NCBI GenBank assembly: GCA_023245515.1
Contig: JAHFKE010000006.1
Location: forward strand, 1-25,582
DNA length: 25,582 bases
DNA from: Candidatus Levyibacteriota bacterium
GTDB lineage: Bacteria > Patescibacteriota > Microgenomatia > Levybacterales > UBA12049
Direction: 5' to 3'
Each line of letters opens with the position of its first letter. Within the stretch, counting starts at the first letter, position 1. Below, in pieces: positions 1 through 8,133 of the stretch. Under the pieces are notes generated by a model that saw only the letters and a list, made by a program, of their open reading frames with translations, was not told where the DNA came from and ran no database searches. Made by a program: the position numbers and the translations under genes.

Positions 1-2
1 GC

Positions 3-8
3 TATAAT
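3..8 (+). promoter_or_regulatory. -10 box (TATAAT) of the lysA-like gene
   Basis: TATAAT lies 7 bases before the ATG at 16. The -35 region is outside the window. The ATG at 7 sits inside the hexamer, so a transcript starting about 7 bases downstream of the box would begin at or near the ATG at 16. This spacing recurs at other genes in the window. Inference from sequence only. Confidence 0.5.
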
Positions 9-15
9 GCTAGGC

Positions 16-1245
16 ATGAGTAGGAGGATAATTCCCTTTACCAAATCCCAAATAGTAAAACTCAGTAAAAAGCATTCAACACCTTTTTATGTTTATGACG
101 AAAAAGGTATACGAGATACGGCAGAAGAGTTACTTGCTGCTTTTTCATGGAATTCTAGATTTAAAGAATATTTTGCAGTTAAAGCATTGCCTAATCCGAG
201 TATCCTGCGTTTGCTCAAAAAGTCAGGACTTGGTGTTGATTGCAGTTCTTTAGCTGAGCTACTTCTTGCCGAAAGAACTGGTTTTACAGGTGAAGAAATA
301 ATGTTCACGTCCAACAACACAAGTGCCGAAGAATTTCAAAAGGCTTCGGCACTCGGGGCGATTATCAATCTTGATGATATAACTCATATTGCTTTTTTGG
401 AAAAACACGCTGGACTTCCTGAACTGGTCAGTATCCGTTATAATCCCGGACCTCTCAAAAAGGGCAATTCGATTATTGGAAATCCGATTGATGCAAAGTT
501 TGGATTTACCAGAAAGCAGGTTTTTGAGGGATATAAAATGCTTCTCGAAAAAGGAGTAAAGAGATTTGGGCTACATGCCATGGTGGCTTCAAATGAACTT
601 GATGAAAACTACTTTATAGAAACAGCGTCAATGTTGTTTGATCTTGCGATTGAAATTGATAAAAAACTAGGAATAAAACTTGTATTTATCAATATAGGTG
701 GAGGAATTGGCATTCCTTATCGACCGGGGGAGAAGAGGGTTAATTTAAATAAGGTTTCTTTGGGGATTAGAAAATTATATAAAGATAGGAATCTTTTTCC
801 GTTAAAACTTGCGATGGAGTGCGGGAGGGTGATAACGGGGCCGCATGGCTATTTGGTTTCGCGTGTGATTCATAAGAAAGATACATATAGAAAATACATT
901 GGAGTGGATGCAACGATGGCTAACTTAATGCGTCCGGGAATGTATGGGGCCTATCATCATGTTGGGGTTTTGGGTAAAGAAAATGATAGATTGTCGCATA
1001 CTTATGATGTCACAGGTTCGCTCTGTGAGAATAATGATAAGTTTGCAATTGGTAGAAAATTACCAAGGATTGAAGTGGGAGATTTACTCGTGATCGCGGA
1101 TGCAGGAGCGCATGGTCACTCGATGGGATTTAATTATAATGGAAAATTGCGCTCGGCAGAATTTTTATTAACTCCGAAGGGGAGTTTTAAGATGATACGA
1201 AGATCTGAGACAGTTGAGGACTATTTTGCCACGCTAGATTTTTGA
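16..1245 (+). CDS. lysA: Diaminopimelate decarboxylase-like PLP enzyme (fold type III)
   Basis: Likely converts meso-diaminopimelate to L-lysine, a cytosolic PLP-dependent decarboxylation. The 409-residue length is normal for LysA. An N-terminal alanine-racemase-like barrel carries the PLP lysine in YFAVKALPNP (about residue 56), then the phosphate loop GGGIG, ECGR, and the C-terminal beta domain with GSLCENND and DAGAHGHSMGFNYNGKLR. The Cys and the following acidic residue are the LysA-type substrate signature, which favours LysA over ornithine or arginine decarboxylases. The usual HxHxGSQ segment reads HAMVASN, as I recall from some LysA subgroups. I chose the ATG at 16 because the ATG at 7 overlaps a TATAAT box; AGGAGG at 22-27 also leaves a non-ATG start near 31 possible. 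No other lysine-pathway gene is in the window, so substrate is inferred. Confidence 0.85.
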   Translation: MSRRIIPFTKSQIVKLSKKHSTPFYVYDEKGIRDTAEELLAAFSWNSRFKEYFAVKALPNPSILRLLKKSGLGVDCSSLAELLLAERTGFTGEEIMFTSNNTSAEEFQKASALGAIINLDDITHIAFLEKHAGLPELVSIRYNPGPLKKGNSIIGNPIDAKFGFTRKQVFEGYKMLLEKGVKRFGLHAMVASNELDENYFIETASMLFDLAIEIDKKLGIKLVFINIGGGIGIPYRPGEKRVNLNKVSLGIRKLYKDRNLFPLKLAMECGRVITGPHGYLVSRVIHKKDTYRKYIGVDATMANLMRPGMYGAYHHVGVLGKENDRLSHTYDVTGSLCENNDKFAIGRKLPRIEVGDLLVIADAGAHGHSMGFNYNGKLRSAEFLLTPKGSFKMIRRSETVEDYFATLDF

Positions 1246-1287
1246 TAGTGCCTATTTTCTGGGTGGTAATTATTGAGTAGGGTATAG

Positions 1288-1293
1288 TATAAT
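1288..1293 (+). promoter_or_regulatory. Probable -10 box for corA
   Basis: TATAAT, preceded by TAG, is the only good hexamer in the 158-base gap before corA. I see no convincing -35. It would place the RNA start near 1300, giving a leader of about 100 bases, unlike the short or absent leaders elsewhere in the window. Confidence 0.4.
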
Positions 1294-1299
1294 ACCTTG

Positions 1300-1403
1300 T
1301 CGTCAGGACATTAGGAGGGGAAATTGGAAGGTTGACAATGATGTCCTAAATGTACTTCAATTAAGAAGTCCACTACAATCAGTTTCATGATTGTAGCAAG
1401 CCT
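1300..1403 (+). promoter_or_regulatory. Structured 5' leader of corA (candidate cis-regulatory RNA)
   Basis: Three inverted repeats fill this leader. Bases 1305-1313 pair with 1339-1347 (AGGACAT with ATGTCCT plus two more pairs). Bases 1354-1358 pair with 1365-1369 (ACTTC/GAAGT). Bases 1373-1381 pair perfectly with 1388-1396 (9 bp, 6-base loop), ending 7 bases before the ATG. The purine-rich stretch 1313-1330 lies in the first loop. There is no clear Shine-Dalgarno sequence, so the last hairpin occupies the ribosome landing area. I do not recognise a known riboswitch class. A metal-responsive leader would suit a CorA transporter, but that is inference. Confidence 0.4.
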
Positions 1404-2405
1404 ATGAATATTCCAACAATTACACATGAAGGCCTATCTTTTATTAATTTAAGTAAGCCAACTCCTACTCAGGTAGAATTCCTCAGTAAAAATTTCGGTT
1501 TTAGCATGTTGAATCTGGAGGACTTTTTGTACAAGACGCAGATTCCAAAGATTGAGATATATAAGAGCTATTCACTTGTCGTGATGGATATCCCCTATAT
1601 CGAAAAGACAAAAAGGGAGGCCGCAGACACAAAGCCTTTTTCGCTTCCCAACGTTTTATCTAACAGAGGTCTTCCCAATTTTCCTAAGCTTCCTAGGAAA
1701 AAGAGAATAAGTTTGGGAGAGGTAGATTTCTTTATTGGTAAGGATTATATCGTTGTGCTTCATGATGAGAAGACTCCTCAGATTGATGAGCTGTTTGAGA
1801 TGTGTAAAATTACATCAAAGCATAGAGAAGACCTTATGGGAAAGGGTCCCGTCTACCTTTTGTATCGCATTATTGATGTCCTCGTTGATTCCACGTTCTC
1901 TTACGTAGAGGATATTACCACAACCATTGATTATATTGATAAGAAGCTTGATGAGAAAACTTCAGGTGCTGTTATTGAAGATATTTCTATGACAAGACGC
2001 AATATTGTTGTTTTCGAAACAATGATTAAGCCTGCTATGCCTATTTTCGCTGATCTTGAAAAAGGAAAGTATGCCCAGTTAAATGGTGAAATGGCGCTCT
2101 ACTGGAGTAACATTCTGGACCATTTGCAAAAAATTTGGGATCGTCTTGAAGATAATAAAGAACTTATCGAAGGAATTTCTAGAAGTTATGAATCGTTGCT
2201 TTCTATACGAACGAACGAAGTTATAAAAGTTCTGACAATATTTACGGCTATTCTTCTTCCTTTAACTCTTCTGGCAAGTATTTATGGCATGAATGTTCCT
2301 CTTCCTTTTCACGATAATGCCCATACGTTTACGGCTATCATGGTGGTAATGTTGGCAGTAGTAGTCGCTATGATGCTGTACTTCAAATCCAGGGACTGGC
2401 TGTAA
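1404..2405 (+). CDS. corA: CorA-family Mg2+/divalent cation channel
   Basis: Inner-membrane pentameric channel for Mg2+ (or Co2+/Ni2+) uptake. The 333-residue protein has the family layout: an alpha/beta cytosolic domain (about 1-150), a long helical stalk (about 155-265, including VEDITTTIDYIDKKLDE), then two C-terminal membrane helices at about 275-300 and 310-328. The selectivity motif YGMN lies at the end of the first helix (ASIYGMNVPLPF), and the protein ends with the short basic tail FKSRDWL typical of CorA. An insertion rich in Pro, Lys and Arg around residues 75-105 is longer than I expect in the cytosolic domain. The gene stands alone behind a hairpin-rich leader and converges on the GH130 operon. 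Family assignment is firm; the metal is not visible from sequence. Confidence 0.93.
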   Translation: MNIPTITHEGLSFINLSKPTPTQVEFLSKNFGFSMLNLEDFLYKTQIPKIEIYKSYSLVVMDIPYIEKTKREAADTKPFSLPNVLSNRGLPNFPKLPRKKRISLGEVDFFIGKDYIVVLHDEKTPQIDELFEMCKITSKHREDLMGKGPVYLLYRIIDVLVDSTFSYVEDITTTIDYIDKKLDEKTSGAVIEDISMTRRNIVVFETMIKPAMPIFADLEKGKYAQLNGEMALYWSNILDHLQKIWDRLEDNKELIEGISRSYESLLSIRTNEVIKVLTIFTAILLPLTLLASIYGMNVPLPFHDNAHTFTAIMVVMLAVVVAMMLYFKSRDWL

Positions 2406-2457
2406 GAGTTGACCCCACGTCGCCAAGGCTTTGCGGAGCAAGGAGTTGAGAAATAAG
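2406..2457. other. Short convergent intergenic gap
   Basis: 52 bases separate the ends of corA (+) and the GH130 gene (-). It holds a GC-richer stretch (CCAAGGCTTTGCGGAGCAAG, 2420-2447 region) that shares AGGCTTTGC with the complement of the repeat at 20337-20403. I see no terminator hairpin with a T-run. Confidence 0.3.
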
Positions 2458-4404
2458 TTACTGCTTTCCTAAAAGGTAGTTTAGTAGAGAATCAAGAGAG
2501 ATGGTTGCGACTCCGACCACTTGGTCTGCTCCTCCATAATAGACATATAAAATGCCATCTAATACGACTGCCCCACATGGGAAGACAACGTTTGGCACTT
2601 CGCCTACTTTCTCATAGGGCTCTTCAGGTTCAAAAATCGGCTGATCAGATCTCCCAAGCACTTTGAAAGGGTCATCATAATCAAGCAGCATAGCACCGAC
2701 TTTGTAAATACGTCCTTGGCTGCCACTTCCCACTCCGTGATAAAGAAGGAGCCAGCCCTTTTCTGTCTCGATTGGCGGGCCGGCAATACCTATTTTGACA
2801 TTATCCCATTTGCCTTCTCTCGGGTGTGCCAAAATCTTTCCAGCCAGGTATGCTCCTTCCCCCAATTGTAAGTCTCTTAGGATGTCTACCCAAATTTCTA
2901 CCCCAAGGCGGTGAAACACTATATATCCGTTGTTATTTTTATCTTTAACGACGCAAGCATCCTTATCGTCAGTTTTGGGATGCGAAACCAGTTTTGGGGT
3001 TTTCCAATTCCACTTTCTATTCAAAAAATCTTCAACAAGGATTGAGGTTAGTGCGACACGAGGAGGATTGCTGCCGTCGTAGGCAGTATACGTCATGTAG
3101 AATGTATCACCTATCTTTGAGATTCTGGGATCTTCACATCCTGAATTTCCCACAGGATGCGTTTTCATTTCAAATGGCTCACGCGGCACATAGATAGGCT
3201 CATCAAGGTTCTCGTCGATATGTAGTCCATCTTTACTTGTAGCATATCCGAAGACAGAGGTACCATCCATGGCTTGGGCTCTATAAATAATATGCACTTT
3301 GCCTGCCTCATAAATTGCTGTGGGATTAAATACGCATCTTGCTTGCCACCCAAGTTCAAAGATAGGGGCGAGGATAGGGTTCCCCTCAAAACGTATCAAC
3401 TTGTATTCTCGGGCAGAAGGCGCAATGGTTTCTTCAATATGAGTTTCGGATTTGAGCTCTTTTAAAAGATCCTCAAGCTCACAGGTTGCTAGGGCACATC
3501 TTGTATCAGCAGCACCATAATAGACATGGAGTTTGCCTTCATGAACAAGTGCGCCTGATGGGAAGACAATATTTACTACATCTCCCAGAAGTTCATACTT
3601 AGTTTCAGGAACCAATAGGGAAGAATGCGTTCTGCCTATTATGTTTTTGGGATCATTAAGATCGAGCAAGACTGCCTCTATGCCAAATTCTTTTTCGTTA
3701 GAAAGGTAGTTTTTTATATAAGAATAGATCACAAGCCATCCATCCTTTGTTTTTATTGGTACGCCACCTACTTCTATCTGATCGCGAATATCGCGCATAA
3801 GGTGAATGATGTGGCTGTTAGCATTATCGTACCACTCATCCCAGTAGTACGGTGAGTAAATATCAGCTGGGGTGTCAAAAAGAGCGAGCGCGACTTTAGC
3901 TGGAGGTAAATCTGTGTTGATACTAATAAGTGCTGCTATTTTGCCATTAATTCTTTCAGGGAAAAGGGCCATTGCCTTGGCATTAAATGTCGAAACAGGA
4001 TGTCGTTCAAAGGTCTCAAAATCTGATGTGATAGCCACTGCTGTTTTGATTCCATGTGCGGCAAAAGGATATGACGAGAGAGCAGTATAAAAGATGTAGT
4101 ACTTTTCTTCAAAGTATGTGATGCGTGGGTCTTCGCATCCATAGATATCCCAATCCTCAGATGGTCCAAAAAGCATCCTATGTTCGCCGAAATTTACTCC
4201 GTCAGTGCTTTTGGCATACCCGACAGAAGAAATCCTCATTCTATTATTCTCGTGTTCTTGCTCTGAGGATAAAGCGCGGTAGACCATATGATACACCCCG
4301 TCATGCTCCACGACACAACCATTGAAGGCACCATCGTGCTCCCAATTGCGAGCAGGGTTCGGTTTGATTATTGGATTATTTGGATGGCGCTGTAGTTTGA
4401 TCAT
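2458..4404 (-). CDS. Tandem two-domain GH130-family protein (beta-mannoside phosphorylase/hydrolase-like)
   Basis: Two five-bladed beta-propellers of the GH130 type in one 648-residue chain, about residues 1-320 and 335-645. GH130 enzymes split beta-mannosides, most by phosphorolysis. Each half opens with an NPI-type segment (HPNNPIIKPN; FEGNPILAP) and carries GCEDPRI, whose Asp is the residue usually assigned as general acid (D92 in the first half). Blade motifs such as DGWLVIYSY, VFPSGALVHEG and VYYGAAD repeat in both halves. The second half has FHR after the active-site region, where the first has ISINTD, so the second looks better conserved. No signal peptide, so cytosolic. A typical GH130 enzyme has one propeller of 300-400 residues; the duplication is unusual. 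It follows the related gene at 4416 by 11 bases, probably in one operon. Phosphorylase versus hydrolase, and substrate, cannot be told. Confidence 0.85.
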   Translation of the reverse strand: MIKLQRHPNNPIIKPNPARNWEHDGAFNGCVVEHDGVYHMVYRALSSEQEHENNRMRISSVGYAKSTDGVNFGEHRMLFGPSEDWDIYGCEDPRITYFEEKYYIFYTALSSYPFAAHGIKTAVAITSDFETFERHPVSTFNAKAMALFPERINGKIAALISINTDLPPAKVALALFDTPADIYSPYYWDEWYDNANSHIIHLMRDIRDQIEVGGVPIKTKDGWLVIYSYIKNYLSNEKEFGIEAVLLDLNDPKNIIGRTHSSLLVPETKYELLGDVVNIVFPSGALVHEGKLHVYYGAADTRCALATCELEDLLKELKSETHIEETIAPSAREYKLIRFEGNPILAPIFELGWQARCVFNPTAIYEAGKVHIIYRAQAMDGTSVFGYATSKDGLHIDENLDEPIYVPREPFEMKTHPVGNSGCEDPRISKIGDTFYMTYTAYDGSNPPRVALTSILVEDFLNRKWNWKTPKLVSHPKTDDKDACVVKDKNNNGYIVFHRLGVEIWVDILRDLQLGEGAYLAGKILAHPREGKWDNVKIGIAGPPIETEKGWLLLYHGVGSGSQGRIYKVGAMLLDYDDPFKVLGRSDQPIFEPEEPYEKVGEVPNVVFPCGAVVLDGILYVYYGGADQVVGVATISLDSLLNYLLGKQ

Positions 4405-4415
4405 TGTCTGGATTG

Positions 4416-6290
4416 CTAGCTCAACATTGGCTTTTCGACCTTTTTCATTTTTGAATCCTGATGGTGCTTTAATTCATAAAGAAGCTTATCAAGATTTTCA
4501 TATGCTGCGCAAGTTACAGTATCAGCACCTCCATAATATACAATGAGATTGCCATCTTTAACGACTGCGCCGCAAGGATAAACAACACCTGACTTATGTC
4601 CTTGGTTCTCGTAGTCTTCGTCCGGTTCAATAAGCGGATTATTTGATCTATAGAGAACTTTCGTAGGATCATCTAAGTCCAGGAGCATGGCACCTATTTT
4701 ATACCTCGAAGGATCTTGATGGCCTACGGATTGATAGATGAAGAGCCATCCGTCTTTTGTTTTGATAGGAGGCGCACCTGCTCCGATCTTTTTGCTATCC
4801 CAGTAATTTTTCCTTGGTGGGATAAAATATTGACCCTGAAGATAGTTATCAAACTTCAGATCATCAACAAAATCAATGAGAACGTTAGGATACACTCTAT
4901 GAAGGACAACATATTTACCGTTTATTTTCTCCGGAAATATGACGGCATTCTTATTCACCATTCCGGGTGCCGAAATTAACTTTGCTTTTTCCCACTTATC
5001 CCAGCGTTTTCCCAAAAAGTCGGCAACATTTATTGAACTAAGTGCCACTCTGGGCGGATTGGCACCGTCAAATGCCACATACGTTAAATAAAACTTTTCA
5101 TCAACTTTTGTAATGCGCGGATCTTCAACTCCTCCATATCCTCCTCCTGATGCAAAATGATCAGCGAATGTTGCGAAGGCGCGCTGTCCAGGTGACTCAA
5201 ATGCTTCTCTGGGTACATACACAGGCTTGTCCGATCTTTCATCAATGTTAAAACCGTCGTTACTTGCTGCATAACCCAGAACGGAGAGGTCTGTGTTTCC
5301 GAGTGCACGATAGACAAAATGAACTTTACCATCCTCGTAAATAGCAGCGCTGTTAAATGCAGCCCGTGAGTCCCATGGTACCTCGGGGCGAGGAGAGATG
5401 ATAGGGTTTTTATCAAATTTTTTAAGAGTAGTATGGGGCGTTTTGTTTGCATCATGGTAACTAGGGAGTGGGCATGAGACTGCGTAGACACTGCCTTCTC
5501 CGACTAGCCAATAGAGGACTAGCTTGTTATCGAGGAGCACAGTACCAAGCGGTGCAAATTTTGTTTTCTGTAGTGCTTGTTTTTGTTCCCAGATCGGATG
5601 GGGAGAGCGCCAGATGGCTTTACTAGGATTCTTCTTGTCAAAGATTGCAGCTCCTACTGAATATCTGGACGTATTCCCTTTGACGGCATATATGAGAGTA
5701 ATCTGGTCATCTACATGAAGAACTCCGAGTATTTCAAGATTTCCGTCGTCAAAAAAATCTTTTCTGGGCTCTAGAGCCGGCTCTTTTTCACTATGCCACG
5801 CGGTTAAATTAGATGAGAATGCTATGTTGATAGATTTTCCTCCAGTATACATAGCATATTTATTTTCATGTTGATACTCCGGAACTACCATACCGGATTC
5901 TTTGATGTCGTCCATTCTGCCGGTCTTTACCCATGTCAAAAGGTCTGAAGAGAGGGCGCCATTGAGATTGGAGTGGATGCCGAAGTTTGACTTATACGAG
6001 AGGAAATATGTATCTTTTTGTTTGGAGATTTTAAAATCTTTCCAATCATAACTCTCTTCCTCTTTATTTTCTCCGTCGAGAACAATAACATATTCAGGCT
6101 TGCCGTCAAATTTGAAGCCATCAATGCTGGGTATGAGTTTCAAAAAGTTTTTACCGTTCTTAGCATAAGCGTAATACAGAAGTGCTTTTTTATCTTTTTG
6201 TGCAACACCAACAATTGTAGTCATAGAAATAGAATTAAATCCAACAACCGAAAAAACGGTAGGGTCTACCGCCTGAATCAAGGCTACCAA
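4416..6290 (-). CDS. Second tandem GH130-like protein with a divergent N-terminal propeller
   Basis: Paralog of the downstream gene, 624 residues, with the same two-propeller plan. The C-terminal half (about 290-610) is a standard GH130 domain: DKNPIISPRPEVPWDSR, GGVEDPRITKV, LHRVYPN, KTKDGWLFIYQS and VVYPCGAVVKDG. The N-terminal half is degenerate: the EDPRI position reads KDFKI within YDWKDFKISKQKDTYFLSY, the N-terminal NPI segment is missing, and the blades are poorly conserved. It may be a non-catalytic or binding domain. No signal peptide is visible. The start is uncertain. TTG at 6290 is the longest; TTG at 6281 lies 8 bases after a TATTAT box (6290-6295); ATG at 6224 is also possible. 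The likely partner at 2458 and the glycosyltransferases further along suggest mannoside or glycan turnover, which is inference. Confidence 0.82.
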   Translation of the reverse strand: MVALIQAVDPTVFSVVGFNSISMTTIVGVAQKDKKALLYYAYAKNGKNFLKLIPSIDGFKFDGKPEYVIVLDGENKEEESYDWKDFKISKQKDTYFLSYKSNFGIHSNLNGALSSDLLTWVKTGRMDDIKESGMVVPEYQHENKYAMYTGGKSINIAFSSNLTAWHSEKEPALEPRKDFFDDGNLEILGVLHVDDQITLIYAVKGNTSRYSVGAAIFDKKNPSKAIWRSPHPIWEQKQALQKTKFAPLGTVLLDNKLVLYWLVGEGSVYAVSCPLPSYHDANKTPHTTLKKFDKNPIISPRPEVPWDSRAAFNSAAIYEDGKVHFVYRALGNTDLSVLGYAASNDGFNIDERSDKPVYVPREAFESPGQRAFATFADHFASGGGYGGVEDPRITKVDEKFYLTYVAFDGANPPRVALSSINVADFLGKRWDKWEKAKLISAPGMVNKNAVIFPEKINGKYVVLHRVYPNVLIDFVDDLKFDNYLQGQYFIPPRKNYWDSKKIGAGAPPIKTKDGWLFIYQSVGHQDPSRYKIGAMLLDLDDPTKVLYRSNNPLIEPDEDYENQGHKSGVVYPCGAVVKDGNLIVYYGGADTVTCAAYENLDKLLYELKHHQDSKMKKVEKPMLS

Positions 6291-6342
6291 TAATAGAGGG
6301 TAAAGTCAACAATAAGTCGGCTTTTTAGTAGTATTTTGATAC

Positions 6343-6372
6343 AAAAAAGGGCGGATAAATCCGCCCTTTTTT
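6343..6372 (-). terminator. Rho-independent terminator (bidirectional shape)
   Basis: A perfect 13-bp stem (6343-6355 with 6360-6372) has a 4-base loop and a GGGCGGA/TCCGCCC core flanked by A-run and T-run. It lies 17 bases past the stop of the DUF5666-like gene read on the minus strand. It would work on either strand, but only the minus-strand gene ends here. The rest of the 6291-6389 gap would hold the GH130 operon promoter. Confidence 0.9.
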
Positions 6373-6389
6373 GTTCTGCAATCATGTCA

Positions 6390-7178
6390 TTAGGGTGTTG
6401 CAGTTGCTGTTACCGGAATCGTTGGTGAAGGGGTTAGCTTCACTCTTTCAGGTAAAGAGAAATCTTTCACCTCTGATGTTTCAGTAATTTTGTTGCTTGA
6501 CTTGTCCCACAAACCCTTCACCCTTACTCTATCGCCAACTTTGAGATCGGAGACAGTTATTGTCTGTTCTTTTCTGTTGACGAACTTGGTGTTAGAGCCA
6601 TAGTAGACGGTTTGATCTCCACGGTTGATGGATTTTATTATGAAGCTTCCTGTTGCTAATGAAGTGACTTGTCCTAAGAATACGCCACGGCGTTTCATTA
6701 TAGACAAGTTTCTTATCATTGAAGCATCAAGTGTTGTTTTAGCTTCGTCAGTCCACTTGCCCCATGCATTTATTTTATTTCCTACAGAAAATTCCCCGAC
6801 CCCTGATTTACCCCAGAAGTGTCTTAGGAATTTCGTCTGCGAAGACGTATTAATGGTGTACGTTTTACCGTCCTTATTGACAGTGAATGAGGAGCCGTTG
6901 ATTGCTGTTATCTCTGCGCCAATAAGATGGCCTGGTTTATTAAGCTTTCTTTTTGCTTCCTCAGATGCTCTTTTATCCTTAAAATCTTTTCGTACATCTT
7001 TAACATCCTGCCTAAAGTCTTTTCTGTCATCTTTTATATTCTGGTGCAACTCTTGTTGCTCTTGTTTTATAGTTGCTCCCAGTCCTCTGCCTAGAAAATT
7101 TTCAGCGTGCGCTGATGCGGGGAAAATAAATACTCCTGCAAATGTTAGAATTGTTAATGTTTTTATAAAATTTTTCAT
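6390..7178 (-). CDS. Secreted DUF5666-like protein
   Basis: 262-residue exported protein of unknown function. An N-terminal signal peptide (MKNFIKTLTILTFAGVFIFP, cleavage probably after SAHA) is followed by a highly charged helical segment (about 35-75) with KDxRKDF-type repeats. Two similar small beta domains follow (about 85-155 and 165-240), each like the DUF5666/OB-like module (GAEITAINGSSFTVNKDGKTYTI; GQVTSLATGSFIIKS ... VGDRVRVKGLWD). The tail is Thr/Pro-rich. A GGGGGTG ribosome site lies 12 bases before the ATG, and an ECF-type promoter lies about 60 bases upstream. As the last gene of the sigma-factor cluster it is probably a target of that sigma factor and an envelope protein, which is inference. 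Confidence 0.72.
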   Translation of the reverse strand: MKNFIKTLTILTFAGVFIFPASAHAENFLGRGLGATIKQEQQELHQNIKDDRKDFRQDVKDVRKDFKDKRASEEAKRKLNKPGHLIGAEITAINGSSFTVNKDGKTYTINTSSQTKFLRHFWGKSGVGEFSVGNKINAWGKWTDEAKTTLDASMIRNLSIMKRRGVFLGQVTSLATGSFIIKSINRGDQTVYYGSNTKFVNRKEQTITVSDLKVGDRVRVKGLWDKSSNKITETSEVKDFSLPERVKLTPSPTIPVTATATP

Positions 7179-7232
7179 ATATTATATTTTCACCCCCTTT
7201 CGCTTTATTATTTTATTTCCTACCTGTTAGTA

Positions 7233-7261
7233 TATACGTACCAGACAGGCAAATTGTTTCA
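7233..7261 (-). promoter_or_regulatory. ECF-sigma-type promoter (TGAAAC-N17-CGTATA)
   Basis: On the minus strand TGAAAC (7256-7261) and CGTATA (7233-7238) are separated by 17 bases. This resembles the promoter class of ECF sigma factors such as Bacillus SigW (TGAAAC, then CGTA after 16-17 bases). It points at the DUF5666-like gene and follows three genes behind an ECF sigma gene. No good TTGACA/TATAAT pair fits the same place. A CCTGT/ACAGG inverted repeat surrounds the -10 part. Confidence 0.55.
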
Positions 7262-7270
7262 AAGAGAAAT

Positions 7271-7714
7271 TTATTCTTGAGGGGTATAGGTGACTAATAG
7301 TTGGTTCTCTGCGCTATTACCGTCTAAATCATTTACAACAACTATGATAGGGTTCTCGCCTTCATCAAGTATGATTGTGGCGTTGAAGTTTCCTGCGTCA
7401 TCAGCTTTCAGCTCCACATCGTTGACAAAAACTTCAGCAGAGGGACTTGTCTTTCCGCGTACTGAGAGATTAGGTGATGTTACTGTTGCATTTGGTTGTG
7501 GTTGCGATATCACAAGATTTATACCGCTGACATAGTTCTCGCTGGCTGCTTCTTGGCTTGTTTCCTGATGAGTATCTGTTGTTGCGCTTTTTTGTCCCCA
7601 TGAAGAGTTGCTAGTTGTCCTTGCTTGCCGTTGATCATTTCCTGATTTGACCAAGAAAATTCCGGCGATTAACACTGTTGCAATAATGACAATGTAGGGT
7701 AAGTTTTTTTTCAT
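7271..7714 (-). CDS. Membrane-anchored protein with an Ig-like beta-sandwich domain
   Basis: 147 residues. An N-terminal signal-anchor helix (about 5-23, LPYIVIIATVLIAGIFLV) is followed by a polar linker rich in Ser, Thr and Gln, then one domain (about 68-145). That domain has SQPQPNATVTSPNLSVRGKT, AEVFVNDVELKADDAGNF and LDEGENPIIVVVNDLDGN. This matches the Glucodextranase-B/Big-type bacterial Ig-like fold often found in surface proteins. The start codon overlaps the end of the preceding gene by 4 bases, so translation is coupled. It probably sits outside the membrane as part of the sigma-factor module, perhaps a sensor or effector. No catalytic motif is seen. Confidence 0.7.
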   Translation of the reverse strand: MKKNLPYIVIIATVLIAGIFLVKSGNDQRQARTTSNSSWGQKSATTDTHQETSQEAASENYVSGINLVISQPQPNATVTSPNLSVRGKTSPSAEVFVNDVELKADDAGNFNATIILDEGENPIIVVVNDLDGNSAENQLLVTYTPQE

Positions 7715-8133
7715 GTCATTTTTTTAGCATAAAACTTACTGATCGATCCGAAACGGTTTTTTATTTTTTTAAAGTTTTTGATGATGAAAAATATTATACC
7801 AAACATTGTCAAGAATAAGCTAATAAGTATGGCAAGAAGGAGCTGGGGAGATTCTAGATAAAGCGTATATAAGACATCGCCTAAGTTTTCTCTTATGATA
7901 TCGAAATCTTCTGAAAAAAGTTGAAAAAGATCAAGCGTCTGTTGTTCTTTCAGGGTTTGGTAAATGGAGCTACCCAGTATAACGATCAGAAACTGCACAA
8001 CTATGAACACAGCCCAAACGATAAAAATGGTTTTGTACGTTCTACTTGCTTCATACTGGTAGACATTTTTGATTATGTCTTTTTCTATCTCTGCTTCTGT
8101 TTTATGATTTTTAGTTTGAGTTTTATTTTTCAT
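7711..8133 (-). CDS. Two-helix membrane protein, candidate anti-sigma factor
   Basis: 140 residues with a polar N-terminus (about 1-33, rich in Lys, Glu and Thr), a first membrane helix (about 35-56, TIFIVWAVFIVVQFLIVILG), an external acidic loop (about 57-92) and a second helix (about 97-118), then a strongly basic C-terminus. It overlaps the end of the sigma-factor gene by 11 bases and the start of the next gene by 4. A small membrane protein directly behind and overlapping an ECF sigma gene is usually its anti-sigma factor. However, there is no zinc-binding ZAS motif (HxxxCxxC) and no similarity I recognise, so the role rests on position and topology alone. Confidence 0.65.
   Translation of the reverse strand: MKNKTQTKNHKTEAEIEKDIIKNVYQYEASRTYKTIFIVWAVFIVVQFLIVILGSSIYQTLKEQQTLDLFQLFSEDFDIIRENLGDVLYTLYLESPQLLLAILISLFLTMFGIIFFIIKNFKKIKNRFGSISKFYAKKMT

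Noticed and set aside
1297..1338. Pseudoknot (TTGTC/GACAA across the first corA-leader stem) as a firm call
   Set aside because: The predicted RNA start near 1300 would remove most of the 5' arm, so I leave it only as a possibility.
2406..2457. Terminator between corA and the GH130 genes
   Set aside because: The GC-rich stretch does not form a stable hairpin followed by a T-run in either direction.
5084..5491. 135-codon open frame on the minus strand inside the second GH130 gene
   Set aside because: It lies in another frame of the same strand within a region with clear GH130 motifs; its sequence is low in structure and matches nothing.
6625..7230. 201-codon plus-strand frame opposite the DUF5666-like gene
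   Set aside because: The opposite frame has a signal peptide, domain repeats, ribosome site, promoter and terminator; this one has none.
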